Counted from the first letter of the stretch, positions 15,891-23,975 are shown. The stretch is DNA of 40,054 nucleotides from Christensenellaceae bacterium (GCA_948482865.1 CAOMHR010000002.1:1-40054); one strand, 5' to 3'. The notes: generated by a model from the letters alone, not told the origin. Made by a program: numbers and translations.

Positions 15891-18800
15891 TTAAGCAAGT
15901 GATTTTATCGCGTCTCCGATGAGATTTGCCGCAAACTGCGCGCCCGCAACCGTAAGGTGAACGCCGTCGCCGTCTCTGAAGAAGGAGTTTAAACCTCCCG
16001 CGTTCGTATCCATTGCTGTGTGCAGGTCCACGAGACTCACGCCCATATCCTGCGCAACGCTTACCTGTATGGGATTAACGTTGTTTTCCACGGTGTTATG
16101 GGGAATGCCGTACGCGTTCCCGTCCAGAGTCGGGGGAGAAGTCACAAGCATTATCTTAGCGTCGGGATAAGCCGTCTTGTACGCGTTTATCAACGCTCGG
16201 AGTTCGGTTTCGTAAACAGACGCGGCGTTAGCCCAACCGTTTGCGTCGTTACTGCCCAGCATTATTACGATAACGTCGGGAACAAACGCTATGCTCCGGC
16301 TGTATTCGGACAGGTTGGCATACTTTTCAGAAGAACCGCCGAAGCCCGTAACCGAAGCCCCGTTGTGCCCGAAATTGCCCACGTTGTAACCGTCGCCCAG
16401 TTCGGTCCGGAGATAAACGGGATAGCTTTCGCTGTTCCATGCGTGCCCGTAAGTTATACTGTCGCCCACGCAGGCAACGCGGATTGCGTCGGGGTTGGGC
16501 AAAGCCGAAGCGGTGCGTATAGCTATCTGCGGCGCCCAGGATTTCAATGCGAAATACTTTCCGTCTGCGGGAGCTATGGGGTTGCTGTCGGTAAAACTTG
16601 CAACCTTTACGCCCGACACGTAAATATTTACAACCGTTTCAACAAGCGTTCCTTCATTATATACGTCAAAGAAAGTTATATCGAATCTTGTGAAAGTGTT
16701 TGCAGCGAATCTGGGGAATTCGGCAAGCGCCTTGCCGTCTTCGCGGGTAACGGTAATGGGATTGTTGTAACCGCTCATTACGTACTTGCTGCCGTTTACG
16801 GTTTTGTCGTTAGTTGCCGAACGGAACCACATTTCAAAACCGTATTCGCCGCCGACGTTGACCCAGAGTTCGAACGAGATATGGGTGGTCGCGCCTATTT
16901 CCTGATACCAGTTGCCCCACTGCATAAGCACGGACTGGGTATTAGAGTCGTATTTAGCCGCGTCGTTACCGTCGTTGACGATATCGTGCCAGCTGTCCGC
17001 GTTCTCAAACGAAGAAAAATTGTTGGTCTTTGAAATTTTGTCATCCGAAAGTTTAACGGTAAACTGCAAATCAAAAGCGTGTTCGCCGTTGGACAGCACT
17101 TCCACGGTGACCACCGTTTCGCCGCGCAAAGCCTTTGCCATTACGGTAAGGACTCCGCCGCTTTCGGAAAGGTCCAGAAGCGAAGGGTTGCCGGCGCCTA
17201 CGTTATAGGTGACCGTTGTGCCATTGGCGTCTACCTTGGGGGCAAGCTGAACGGTGGCGCTGTCGGTGGTGTAGTAGCCGAGAGACAGGTCGTCAAGGTC
17301 GCCGAGTTTGATTGCCGTGTTTTTGCCTACGCGCACTATGCCGAGAGTGTTATAGGTATTGTTGCTGGTATTGCGGATAAAGTAGTAACCGCTACTGTCG
17401 CCCACAAGGGTGATTTCTCTGAACAACCTGTCTGCAAGCCAACGGGAGTTTACGTCGGCAAGTTTTGTACCGCTCGTATAATTGTCTGCCGTAAGGTTGT
17501 TGCCGGTATAAAGTCTTAAATAGTAGTGTCTTGACGCCGAGCCGTTGATTGTAGATGCTTCGGTTGAACCTTCTAATTTAGAAACATCCACCGCGAACTT
17601 AAACGTACCGGGTTCCGTTGCCAGATTCTGCGCCAATATCTTCTGCGCGCCCGTTCCCGAACCGTTTTCGTCAAGCAGGAGATAAACCGTTTCGGGCAGG
17701 GTGGTTGCATCCTTTAACACGCCTTCGAGAAGAAGGGTCGCCTTACCGTCCACAGACTGTATTTCCGCTTTGGTGAGTCCGTACGCATAGTCGGTCGTAT
17801 AATAAACCGCCGCGCAGCCGTTGTTTGTGCCGAGATAGAAAATTTTCACTCCCGACCAGTAAATCTGAGACATATTCAGATCTGTGGGAGCAACGTTAAC
17901 TGTTGCAGCCGTATTGTCGTTTACTTTATATCTCAAATTGAAAGGAGTAGCCGTCTTTCCGTATGCCAGAAGAGTATCGAGCGGAAGTTTTGCCGTAAAT
18001 ACGCCGCCGCTTATCTGCGCTTCAACGTAGTTGTTTTCGCTGCCAGCAACGTTCGTATTTATGAGATATACGTAAAGGTTGTTTACGTTTTTAACCGAAC
18101 CGCTCAAAACAAAGTAACCGTTTTCGAATTTAACGCTTTCGGGCGTTACCGTATATGAGCTGTCGTAATCTTCAACCAACAGGCTGAGCGGGTTCCAGTC
18201 CGCCCACGACTTTACGGTAATCTTTTTATCCGTTCCAAGGAAGAAGTCTTCTTTCTTTAAGGGCTCGCCGTTTGCGTTTTTAACGTTGGGGTAAAGTACG
18301 GTATAATATTCGGTATTGTTTTCGTAGTAATCTTCGTAGTAATAAAGTCTTACGTTATACCAGCCGCTGCCCGAAGCAAGCGTTGAAAGGTCAAACTCTA
18401 TTGTGAACGTACCGTCTTCGTTTACCGTAACCGCGTGGTAATAACTTGCATTCTTTTCGTCATTGCCCACATACAGTCTTAAACCGCTGTCGTTTGTGGT
18501 GCCTTTGACGGTGAGCATTATCTTGCCGTCAACCGCCTTCATTGTGGTTTCGGTAACTTCAAGTTCGGGAATGAGTTCGCCGCCGTATGACGAAACGGTA
18601 AAGCTGAAAGTATCTTCTCCGCCGCTCTCCCAGCTCTTTACCGTGACAAGTTTGCTGTCCGTATTAAAGGTCTGACCAACGGTGCAGTCCGTTTCCGCAA
18701 GGCGTAAGAAATAGTAGAAAGTTTCGGTGAGATATACCCTGACGTTGTACCACTTGGTGCTTGTAAGCTCCGCCAGATTTATCGTGCCGCTGAAATTGCC

Positions 18801-20564
18801 GCTTGCGTCGGGGGTCATAGGAACTTCTTTCTGTTCGCCTTCCGTACCCGTTTCCACGACAAGGCGCAGCCTTGAAACGTCGTCCATTACGAGTTTACCG
18901 GTAACGGTAAGATTAATAGCGTCGCCCGCAACTTCGACCTTGCCGCGCACGTCGGAAAGGCTGTAAACGGGGTCGTTGTATTTTTCGTCGATGTAGTTTA
19001 AAAATTCCTGCGTAAGTCCCGCTTCACCTTCTTCCAACACTTTTGTGATTATTTCCACAAACATTGCATAACCCGCGGTATTGGGGTGAACGCCGTCTCC
19101 GAAGAGCAGCGATTTGTTCTGTACGATATTATATAAGTCTATAAGGGGATAATCGTTTTCCGCAGCGATTTCTCTCTGGACGGGCGCGATTATATCGCGT
19201 ATGTTGTCGTTGCTTATGCCATAAATGGACGAATAAGCGTAAGGCACCGTACAGATGTATATCTTCATTTCGGTATTCACCGAAAGAATCTGGTCCAAAA
19301 GATATTCGTAAGCCGCTTTAAAACTGTCGTGGGCGGGGTTGTTTTTATCCTTCGAATCATTTGTTCCGATATTTAAGATAGCCATATCGGGGACGATTGC
19401 CTGCACGCCCTTCCACTGGTTTTGTTCAAGCCACGCTTCGCCGTCTTCGGGATTGAGTTTAACGGTTTTGCCGCTGTTGCCGAAGTTGACTACGTTATAG
19501 CTTCCGCCCAATGCGTTCTGCAACTGCGCGGGATAGCTTTCGGTATAGAAGTTGCCCGCGCCCGCGCCTTCCGTTATGGACGCGCCTATGCAGGCGATTA
19601 TGGGAACGTCTTTTTCCGCCGCTTTTGCAACGGGTTTAATCTGCACGTAGTTGTGCGCTTCCCATACTTTTACAACCATATAGTTGCCGGTCGTAAACAT
19701 AGCGGGCTGGACGTGGGTCATTACGTTGTCTGATACTGTCACGCCCGAAACGTTGTCGCCCGCGACAAGGTTTGCCCTTTCGCCGTTGACGTACACTTTG
19801 ACTTTGCAGACTTTTTCCGAAGTTTCGAAAACCACGTCAAAACGGTTCCACTCGGATTTTTCGTACGTGGTGTCCGAAATAACCGCCGCAGCCAATTCGG
19901 ACGCGGACGAAAGAGAAAGTCTCAATCCGCCGTACGCATACGCCAGACGGTAGCTGTAGTTATTGCTGTTGTCTTTACTGCTCGAATTGAACCAGATGCT
20001 CCAATCATTTGTGCCTTTAAGCATAAACGAAGCGGTCGTATTGGTCATATCGCCCATTTCGACAGCCTGGTTCAGACGGTGGAACTTAATCGACCCGTCG
20101 TTTAAAGAATAAGGAACGTCGCCGCCGTCCTGCGCCGCGCCGTTATTGTTGGTCATATATTCCCAGTTTTTAGCCGAGTAGAATTTAGAGTCAAGCTCGG
20201 TAAGCGTAGGCTCGTCTTTTTCTTCGGTGACGTCGTCGTTCTTCTTCCAGGTTGCGGTAAACGTCACGTTGTTTGCAGGCATAATAAATTCTTCTCCCGC
20301 GCCGTAAGTTTTGTCACCGTAACTCCACTTTTCGAATTTATGGTTGCTGCGCGTAAACGTATCTGCCGCCGCAAGCGTTACTTTTGCTCCCTGTGCGTAG
20401 CTTACCGTTTCGGGGATAGTTCCCGTCGCGTCGTCCGCGCCGCGCTCGTAACTTACGGTGTAAGTTTTTTCCGGTTCTTCTTTTTTACAAGCCGAAACGC
20501 CCAGCACGGTACACAAAGCCGCACAAATCATCAGACAAATTAAAAAAATCTTTCTGACTTTCAT
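15891..20564 (-). CDS. Giant surface lipoprotein with two SGNH esterase domains and multiple beta-sandwich modules
   Basis: 1557 residues. The signal peptide ends at VSAC (Cys26). Domain order: an InlB/Listeria-Bacteroides-type repeat (34-108, ending FTATWKKN); a lectin-like beta-sandwich (about 125-310); SGNH domain 1 (320-515) with GAS329, GN363SG, GTND (N402) and D490GVH493; two WYNVR-type modules (about 530-790); the FENG module (808-925) shared with the GH5 lipoprotein; further beta domains (930-1175); a second lectin-like sandwich (1183-1350); and SGNH domain 2 (1361-1557) with GDS1369, GHN1401G, GSND (N1439) and D1533GVH1536. Both domains keep Ser, Gly/Asn, Asn and Asp/His. SGNH enzymes of such loci usually remove acetyl or other acyl esters from polysaccharides; that role is inferred. 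It has its own promoter with tandem operators and an AGGAGG site. Confidence 0.9.
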   Translation of the reverse strand: MKVRKIFLICLMICAALCTVLGVSACKKEEPEKTYTVSYERGADDATGTIPETVSYAQGAKVTLAAADTFTRSNHKFEKWSYGDKTYGAGEEFIMPANNVTFTATWKKNDDVTEEKDEPTLTELDSKFYSAKNWEYMTNNNGAAQDGGDVPYSLNDGSIKFHRLNQAVEMGDMTNTTASFMLKGTNDWSIWFNSSSKDNSNNYSYRLAYAYGGLRLSLSSASELAAAVISDTTYEKSEWNRFDVVFETSEKVCKVKVYVNGERANLVAGDNVSGVTVSDNVMTHVQPAMFTTGNYMVVKVWEAHNYVQIKPVAKAAEKDVPIIACIGASITEGAGAGNFYTESYPAQLQNALGGSYNVVNFGNSGKTVKLNPEDGEAWLEQNQWKGVQAIVPDMAILNIGTNDSKDKNNPAHDSFKAAYEYLLDQILSVNTEMKIYICTVPYAYSSIYGISNDNIRDIIAPVQREIAAENDYPLIDLYNIVQNKSLLFGDGVHPNTAGYAMFVEIITKVLEEGEAGLTQEFLNYIDEKYNDPVYSLSDVRGKVEVAGDAINLTVTGKLVMDDVSRLRLVVETGTEGEQKEVPMTPDASGNFSGTINLAELTSTKWYNVRVYLTETFYYFLRLAETDCTVGQTFNTDSKLVTVKSWESGGEDTFSFTVSSYGGELIPELEVTETTMKAVDGKIMLTVKGTTNDSGLRLYVGNDEKNASYYHAVTVNEDGTFTIEFDLSTLASGSGWYNVRLYYYEDYYENNTEYYTVLYPNVKNANGEPLKKEDFFLGTDKKITVKSWADWNPLSLLVEDYDSSYTVTPESVKFENGYFVLSGSVKNVNNLYVYLINTNVAGSENNYVEAQISGGVFTAKLPLDTLLAYGKTATPFNLRYKVNDNTAATVNVAPTDLNMSQIYWSGVKIFYLGTNNGCAAVYYTTDYAYGLTKAEIQSVDGKATLLLEGVLKDATTLPETVYLLLDENGSGTGAQKILAQNLATEPGTFKFAVDVSKLEGSTEASTINGSASRHYYLRLYTGNNLTADNYTSGTKLADVNSRWLADRLFREITLVGDSSGYYFIRNTSNNTYNTLGIVRVGKNTAIKLGDLDDLSLGYYTTDSATVQLAPKVDANGTTVTYNVGAGNPSLLDLSESGGVLTVMAKALRGETVVTVEVLSNGEHAFDLQFTVKLSDDKISKTNNFSSFENADSWHDIVNDGNDAAKYDSNTQSVLMQWGNWYQEIGATTHISFELWVNVGGEYGFEMWFRSATNDKTVNGSKYVMSGYNNPITVTREDGKALAEFPRFAANTFTRFDITFFDVYNEGTLVETVVNIYVSGVKVASFTDSNPIAPADGKYFALKSWAPQIAIRTASALPNPDAIRVACVGDSITYGHAWNSESYPVYLRTELGDGYNVGNFGHNGASVTGFGGSSEKYANLSEYSRSIAFVPDVIVIMLGSNDANGWANAASVYETELRALINAYKTAYPDAKIMLVTSPPTLDGNAYGIPHNTVENNVNPIQVSVAQDMGVSLVDLHTAMDTNAGGLNSFFRDGDGVHLTVAGAQFAANLIGDAIKSLA

Positions 20565-20607
20565 TTTCCCTACTTCCTCCTGATTTTGTCAACCGCGACA
20601 ACGTTTT

Positions 20608-20634
20608 GATAACGTTATCTGTTAACGTTATCAT
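20608..20634. promoter_or_regulatory. Tandem LacI-type operators before the SGNH gene
   Basis: A perfect palindrome GATAACGTTATC (20608-20619) and a second site TGtTAACGTTAtCA (20620-20633) with centres 13 bp apart. They cover the expected transcription start and early transcribed region. Same core as at the two other promoters of the locus. Confidence 0.8.
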
Positions 20635-20635
20635 T

Positions 20636-20664
20636 ATACTAACAAAATAAAATCACACTGTCAA
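20636..20664 (-). promoter_or_regulatory. Promoter of the SGNH lipoprotein gene
   Basis: TTGACA (20659-20664) with a 17-base spacer to TAGTAT (20636-20641) on the minus strand. A better TATAAT (20633-20638) would need a 20-base spacer. The operator directly follows. Confidence 0.75.
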
Positions 20665-20759
20665 TACATTTTTTAATATTTCTCAAAATTTGTTATTTAT
20701 TTACAGACGAGCGCACTATGCAAATATTTCCAGAACCGCCTTACGGCTGCTTTTTACGC

Positions 20760-20797
20760 AAAAAAACAACCCCCGTTAAAACGGGAGTCGTTTTTAT
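20760..20797. terminator. Terminator after the DUF11 gene, possibly bidirectional
   Basis: Twelve-base arms AACAACCCCCGT / ACGGGAGTCGTT (two wobble pairs) with a 4-base loop, flanked by T runs in both directions; the longer run (seven T) follows on the minus strand. No gene on the plus strand needs it, so it most likely ends the DUF11 transcript. Confidence 0.8.
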
Positions 20798-20809
20798 ATA
20801 GGATTTTAT

Positions 20810-21430
20810 TTAATAACAGAAATCGCCGCAAAAATGGCAACAGCCGCAAAAATCAAAACAACGGCAACAGTCGAAGCGGCAACGGTTGTTGTAAAAGGTA
20901 CGTATAACAATCTGCCCCGCAACATTTATTTCGCCCGCAATGACGTTAATCTCAACCGTTTCCGTATTTTCGTAGTAGTCTACGTAGCCCCTTTCGGGGT
21001 CGTCTACCGTAAAATACAGCGTAGCGAAGTGCCGCACCACGGTATCGGGTTTAAGGGCTTTTATTTCATATTCTATAATAACCGTTCCGTCCGGTTCGAG
21101 ATCGGGAAGGTCAAAGCCCGCCGTAAAATCGGCGTCGGGCAGCGCAACGCCGTTCACTTTTACGCTTCCCCCCACAAAACTTGCATTGTCGGGTTGCAGA
21201 GCCGTAAATAAGACGTTTAAAAGTTTCGCCGCCGAAGTGTTGGTCAAAGTCACGGTGACGCGCGCGCTTTCGCCCGCGCGGACGGTAGTTTTATCGGTAC
21301 GGATTTCTTTTAAAACGGAGTAGGACAGAACTTCCGTGCTTACCGCGTTGCTTTCCGCAAACCGCAGAACCCTTTTACCGTCGGGCATTGCCGCGCCGTA
21401 AGTTACATTTATTTTATTGGGTATCAACAT
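20810..21430 (-). CDS. DUF11-type protein with cysteine-rich C-terminal tail
   Basis: 206 residues without signal peptide. The N-terminal strand segment MLIPNKINVTYGAAMPDG is followed by a DUF11/CARDB-like beta-sandwich (about 45-150: VRAGESARVTVTLTNTSAA, LEPDGTVIIEYEIKA). The last 23 residues contain nine cysteines spaced by aromatic residues (CRFDCCRCFDF, CGCCHFC). Proteins of this build are frequent in spore-forming clostridia; their role is unsettled. The tail suggests disulphide cross-linking or metal binding. Directly upstream is a 33-codon gene whose product matches its N-terminus (NVTYNA versus NVTYGA). Ribosome-binding site AAGGGGG. A spore-surface role is only a guess. Confidence 0.75.
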   Translation of the reverse strand: MLIPNKINVTYGAAMPDGKRVLRFAESNAVSTEVLSYSVLKEIRTDKTTVRAGESARVTVTLTNTSAAKLLNVLFTALQPDNASFVGGSVKVNGVALPDADFTAGFDLPDLEPDGTVIIEYEIKALKPDTVVRHFATLYFTVDDPERGYVDYYENTETVEINVIAGEINVAGQIVIRTFYNNRCRFDCCRCFDFCGCCHFCGDFCY

Positions 21431-21446
21431 AACCGCACCCCCTTAA

Positions 21447-21548
21447 TCAATCTACCGTTACCTTAAAGCCCGTAAGCCTGCCGGCAACCCCGTGGTTGTC
21501 AGGTTTTACGGCGTTGTAAGTAACGTTTGACCGGTTTTCTATTTTCAT
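21447..21548 (-). CDS. 33-residue companion of the DUF11 protein
   Basis: A very short gene starting MKIENRSNVTYNAVKPDN and ending GFKVTVD, with a CAGGAG ribosome-binding site at good spacing. It lies 16 bases upstream of the DUF11 gene on the same strand. Its start aligns with that of the neighbour (MLIPNKINVTYGAAMPDG): same pattern of Asn, basic residue, NVTY and Pro-Asp. It therefore looks like a truncated or specialised homologue of the N-terminal strand segment and not random sequence. Function unknown; it may be a subunit completing the same beta-sheet assembly. Confidence 0.6.
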   Translation of the reverse strand: MKIENRSNVTYNAVKPDNHGVAGRLTGFKVTVD

Positions 21549-21565
21549 AAAATATACTCCTGAAT

Positions 21566-21612
21566 AAAAATACTACATAAACGCCCCCCCTATGGGAGCC
21601 GGATATGTAGTA
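21566..21612 (-). promoter_or_regulatory. Terminator-like hairpin in the leader of the DUF11 operon
   Basis: Perfect 9-bp arms TACTACATA/TATGTAGTA (21604-21612 with 21571-21579) enclose an inner stem CTCCC/GGGGG around ATA, followed by TTTTTATT on the minus strand. It ends about 18 bases before the 33-codon gene and its GGAG site, so it resembles an attenuator or 5' stability hairpin. No ligand or leader peptide is evident. Confidence 0.6.
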
Positions 21613-21712
21613 GCTAAAAGAGATATTTTATAATACCGTTAAATTGTACCTTACTGTATGATATGACGCTTTTTTTAAAATGTTTACCTGATAATACAGT
21701 TCCAGTTTTTTG

Positions 21713-21741
21713 TTGACAGCAGCGTTTTTATAAACTATAAT
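21713..21741 (+). promoter_or_regulatory. Promoter of the marR-nitroreductase operon
   Basis: Consensus TTGACA (21713-21718), 17-base spacer, TATAAT (21736-21741). A weak inverted repeat TTAGT/ACTAA (21741-21745 with 21756-21760) between the -10 box and the AAGGAG site could be the MarR operator. Confidence 0.85.
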
Positions 21742-21771
21742 TAGTATAATATTGGACTAAAAGGAGTTTAT

Positions 21772-22230
21772 ATGATAGCAGGCAAAGAGATAAACGATTT
21801 TGTAAACGCATATTGCAGGTTGCGCGACAGGCAGTATGCCGTTTATGTCAGGTGCGCAAAAATGCACGGCTTGACGGTGAACGAACTGTTTGTTCTGGAT
21901 ATTTTGTGGTTTGCAACCGAAGGTTGCACGCAGAAAGAAATAAGCGAAAGACTGTCGGCAAACAAGCAAACGGTAAACGCCATTGTTACGCGCTTTGATA
22001 AGCAAGGCTTTATATCGTTTGCGGAAGTAAAAGAAGACAGGCGCAACAAACGCATTGTCCTGACCGATAGCGGAAAGGCTTATGCAAAAAATATCATACC
22101 GCCTGCAGCAGACGCGGAAAATCTTGCTATGGCGGATATGCCGCTTGAAAAGGTTGCCGAACTTGTAAAACTTACAACTGTTTTTACTGAGAATATGGAA
22201 CGGCGTTTTGCCGGCATTAAGGAGAAATAA
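21772..22230 (+). CDS. MarR-family transcriptional regulator
   Basis: 152-residue winged-helix regulator. The core is TVNELFVLDILWFATEGCTQKEISERLSANKQTVNAIVTRFDKQGFISFAEVKEDRRNKRIVLTDSGKAYA (about 38-105): recognition helix around ANKQTVNAIVTRF and wing EDRRNKRIVLT. Terminal helices provide dimerisation. It is followed two bases later by a nitroreductase gene that it probably controls, together with itself. Relatives respond to oxidants, phenolics or drugs; the signal here is unknown. AAGGAG precedes the ATG. Confidence 0.92.
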   Translation: MIAGKEINDFVNAYCRLRDRQYAVYVRCAKMHGLTVNELFVLDILWFATEGCTQKEISERLSANKQTVNAIVTRFDKQGFISFAEVKEDRRNKRIVLTDSGKAYAKNIIPPAADAENLAMADMPLEKVAELVKLTTVFTENMERRFAGIKEK

Positions 22231-22232
22231 AA

Positions 22233-22859
22233 ATGGAACTGTACGAAGCAATAAACACGAGAAGAACGGCGAGAAAATTTTCAGAAAAGCAAGTCGGTTT
22301 TGAAGCAATTAAAAGAATTTTGCAGGCGGGCAACAAAGCCCCCACCTGGGACCACAACCGTAATTGGCATTACATAATTTTAAAAACGGACGAAGAAAAA
22401 GAAACTGCCTTTGCCTACGCCAAATCGGTTGCGGACAAGTTCGACGCGGACAGGTACCTGAATATGCCGCGTCCGTATCCTATCACCTTAGGGCAAAAAA
22501 TGTACGGCTATGCAATGCCCTTACAATATACAATGCTGAAAGACGCGCCCTATGTAATCGTTCCGTTGTTCAGATCAAAAGAGTTAAACGGCGAATACGT
22601 TTCCAAATTAAACCCATTCGCCACTATCTGGTGCGTGATAGAAAACATTTTCTTGGCGGCGACGGCGGAAGGGCTGTCTTGCTCTATGCGCATACCCCTT
22701 AACAGGGAACAAGAAATAGTAAAGCAGAAATTAAAAGTGCCGCCCACCTATATGATACCCGTGTTCATAGGCATAGGATATGCCGACCCGAACGAACAAA
22801 TATTGGAGCAATACAATCCCGATATCGATAAACAGATACATTTGGGCAAATGGAAATGA
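22233..22859 (+). CDS. Nitroreductase-family oxidoreductase
   Basis: 208-residue FMN-dependent flavoprotein that would reduce nitroaromatics, quinones or similar electrophiles with NAD(P)H. The N-terminus INTRRTARKFSEKQVGFEAIKRILQAGNKAPTWDHNRNWHYIIL holds the FMN-phosphate Arg pair and the Ala-Pro-Thr segment typical of the family. The C-terminal part VIENIFLAATAEGLSCSMRIP and VPPTYMIPVFIGIGYADP is the usual second conserved block. It is co-transcribed with the marR gene just upstream and has a GGAGA site inside its end. Natural substrate unknown. Confidence 0.92.
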   Translation: MELYEAINTRRTARKFSEKQVGFEAIKRILQAGNKAPTWDHNRNWHYIILKTDEEKETAFAYAKSVADKFDADRYLNMPRPYPITLGQKMYGYAMPLQYTMLKDAPYVIVPLFRSKELNGEYVSKLNPFATIWCVIENIFLAATAEGLSCSMRIPLNREQEIVKQKLKVPPTYMIPVFIGIGYADPNEQILEQYNPDIDKQIHLGKWK

Positions 22860-22871
22860 TAATAAAAAAAT

Positions 22872-22908
22872 TTACGCAACCCAACGGAATATCAGGTTGC
22901 GTTTTTCT
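22872..22908. terminator. Bidirectional terminator between nitroreductase and GNAT genes
   Basis: Perfect 8-bp arms ACGCAACC (22874-22881) and GGTTGCGT (22895-22902). A T run follows in the plus direction and seven T in the minus direction. It serves both convergent genes and overlaps the last codons of the GNAT gene. Confidence 0.88.
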
Positions 22909-23344
22909 TTTTCATTTCAAAATTTTTTAATCTGATGCCTGAACGCTCTGCTTCTTGTTTCTTAACCACTACATATCCGCGACTTTCAAAAAACGGCTTT
23001 GCCGTAACCGAAGCAAAAGTATATATGACCGGAAATCCCTTTTCCAATTCGTTACACAATGCGGTTGCAATACCTTGTTTCTGATAATCTTTATGTACAA
23101 AAAGTAAATCTAAACAACCCGATTTATCGATACTGCCAAAACCGACAATAACGCCGCTAATTTCGGCAATTAAAGTATGTTGTTTTAATAAATCCTTACG
23201 CCGTGCTTTTAAGCTGTCGGCGTGATTTGCCCAAACTGAAAGCTGTTCCGCCGTATAGTCTGTTGCGTGGATAAAATGAATTGTTTCATAAAACAATTTT
23301 GACACTGTATCGCAATCTGAATTTTTATAATGCCGTATCTTCAT
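22892..23344 (-). CDS. GNAT-family N-acetyltransferase, YafP-like
   Basis: 150-residue acetyl-CoA-dependent acetyltransferase. The start (IRHYKNSDCDTVSKLFYETIHFIHATDYTAEQLSVWAN) and DLLFVHKDYQKQGIATALCNELEK (acetyl-CoA loop QKQGIA, about 87-110) match the YafP-like branch. The end SVTAKPFFESRGYVVVKKQE is also characteristic. The substrate is unknown. It overlaps the preceding P-loop kinase gene by four bases (ATGA), so the two are translationally coupled. Base composition is lower in GC than the glycan locus, as across the whole stretch to 24.85 kb. Confidence 0.9.
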   Translation of the reverse strand: MKIRHYKNSDCDTVSKLFYETIHFIHATDYTAEQLSVWANHADSLKARRKDLLKQHTLIAEISGVIVGFGSIDKSGCLDLLFVHKDYQKQGIATALCNELEKGFPVIYTFASVTAKPFFESRGYVVVKKQEAERSGIRLKNFEMKKKNAT

Positions 23345-23850
23345 AATTCGATATCTATACCGTAATGTTTATCAATCAGGATATATTCCAACCCATATTC
23401 TCTGCACAACCGTAAATTTCGCTTATTATCTGAAATTAAATCTTTTTTGTTTATGTCGGTTTTAATGCGCTTTTCAATAACGTTTTCGAATTTCAAAATT
23501 TCCGCAAAATTATTTTCAATATATCCGGCAGTCATAATAAGGCAATAGTATTTAATTTCGCGTAAGTCGCTTTCATCAAAATCTTTTCGCCAGTCAAACG
23601 GAATATAACAGCCTTCTATTATAATATTTTGTTTGTTCTCTATTGCCGTTTTTATCATTTCCTTTATGACAGACCAAAGATAAGGCGTAAGTTTTTCATC
23701 ATCGTTTACGGTAAGCGAAGTTTTACCGCTTCTGATTAACCCCATTTTTAAGTGGTCGATAGAAAAATACGGAATTTTATATTTTTCCATAAGCCGCTGC
23801 GATAACGCGGTTTTGCCCGTATGTGTTGTTCCGGAAATTAAAATTACCAT
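23341..23850 (-). CDS. P-loop NTPase, small kinase-like
   Basis: 169-residue ATP-binding protein. Walker A GTTHTGKT (7-14) lies right after the first strand MVILIS. It is followed by IPYFSIDHLKMGLIRSG, resembling the substrate-side region of adenylylate/shikimate-type kinases, and IIIEGCYIPFDW, a likely second strand. A C-terminal Arg-rich lid-like segment (ISDNKRNLRLC) is present. The phosphate acceptor is unknown. The gene is coupled to the GNAT gene and may act in one modification pathway with it. The start lies only six bases after a good -10 box and has no ribosome-binding site, so the message may be leaderless. Confidence 0.78.
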   Translation of the reverse strand: MVILISGTTHTGKTALSQRLMEKYKIPYFSIDHLKMGLIRSGKTSLTVNDDEKLTPYLWSVIKEMIKTAIENKQNIIIEGCYIPFDWRKDFDESDLREIKYYCLIMTAGYIENNFAEILKFENVIEKRIKTDINKKDLISDNKRNLRLCREYGLEYILIDKHYGIDIEL

Positions 23851-23856
23851 AAGAAT

Positions 23857-23885
23857 AATGTATCACAAATTCACTTTACTTTCAA
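23857..23885 (-). promoter_or_regulatory. Promoter placing the kinase start at the mRNA 5' end
   Basis: TTGAAA (23880-23885), 17-base spacer with TG before the -10 box, and TACATT (23857-23862) on the minus strand. Only six bases separate the -10 box from the ATG at 23850, which predicts no 5' leader. Confidence 0.65.
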
Positions 23886-23908
23886 CTGTATTACAGCCAA
23901 ACTCAAAA

Positions 23909-23975
23909 TGTGGCGGGTGCTTGAACGCGCGGCGCAGCCGCGCGCTTGTTTCATTTCAGACAAGCACCCGCCACA
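23909..23975. repeat. Long GC-rich inverted repeat with nested and alternative hairpins
   Basis: Perfect 15-bp arms TGTGGCGGGTGCTTG (23909-23923) and CAAGCACCCGCCACA (23961-23975). Inside is an 8-bp hairpin CGCGCGGC/GCCGCGCG with a 3-base loop. A competing hairpin GCTTGT/ACAAGC (23944-23949 with 23960-23965) would disrupt the outer stem. The flanks are AT-rich. On the minus strand ATTTTG follows, so it may end the regulator transcript, but it is far larger than a usual terminator. Confidence 0.8.

Noticed and set aside
20735..20756. Small hairpin near AACCGCC...GGCTGC upstream of the SGNH promoter
   Set aside because: The stem is short and imperfect, has no T tract and lies next to a clear terminator; nothing supports a function.
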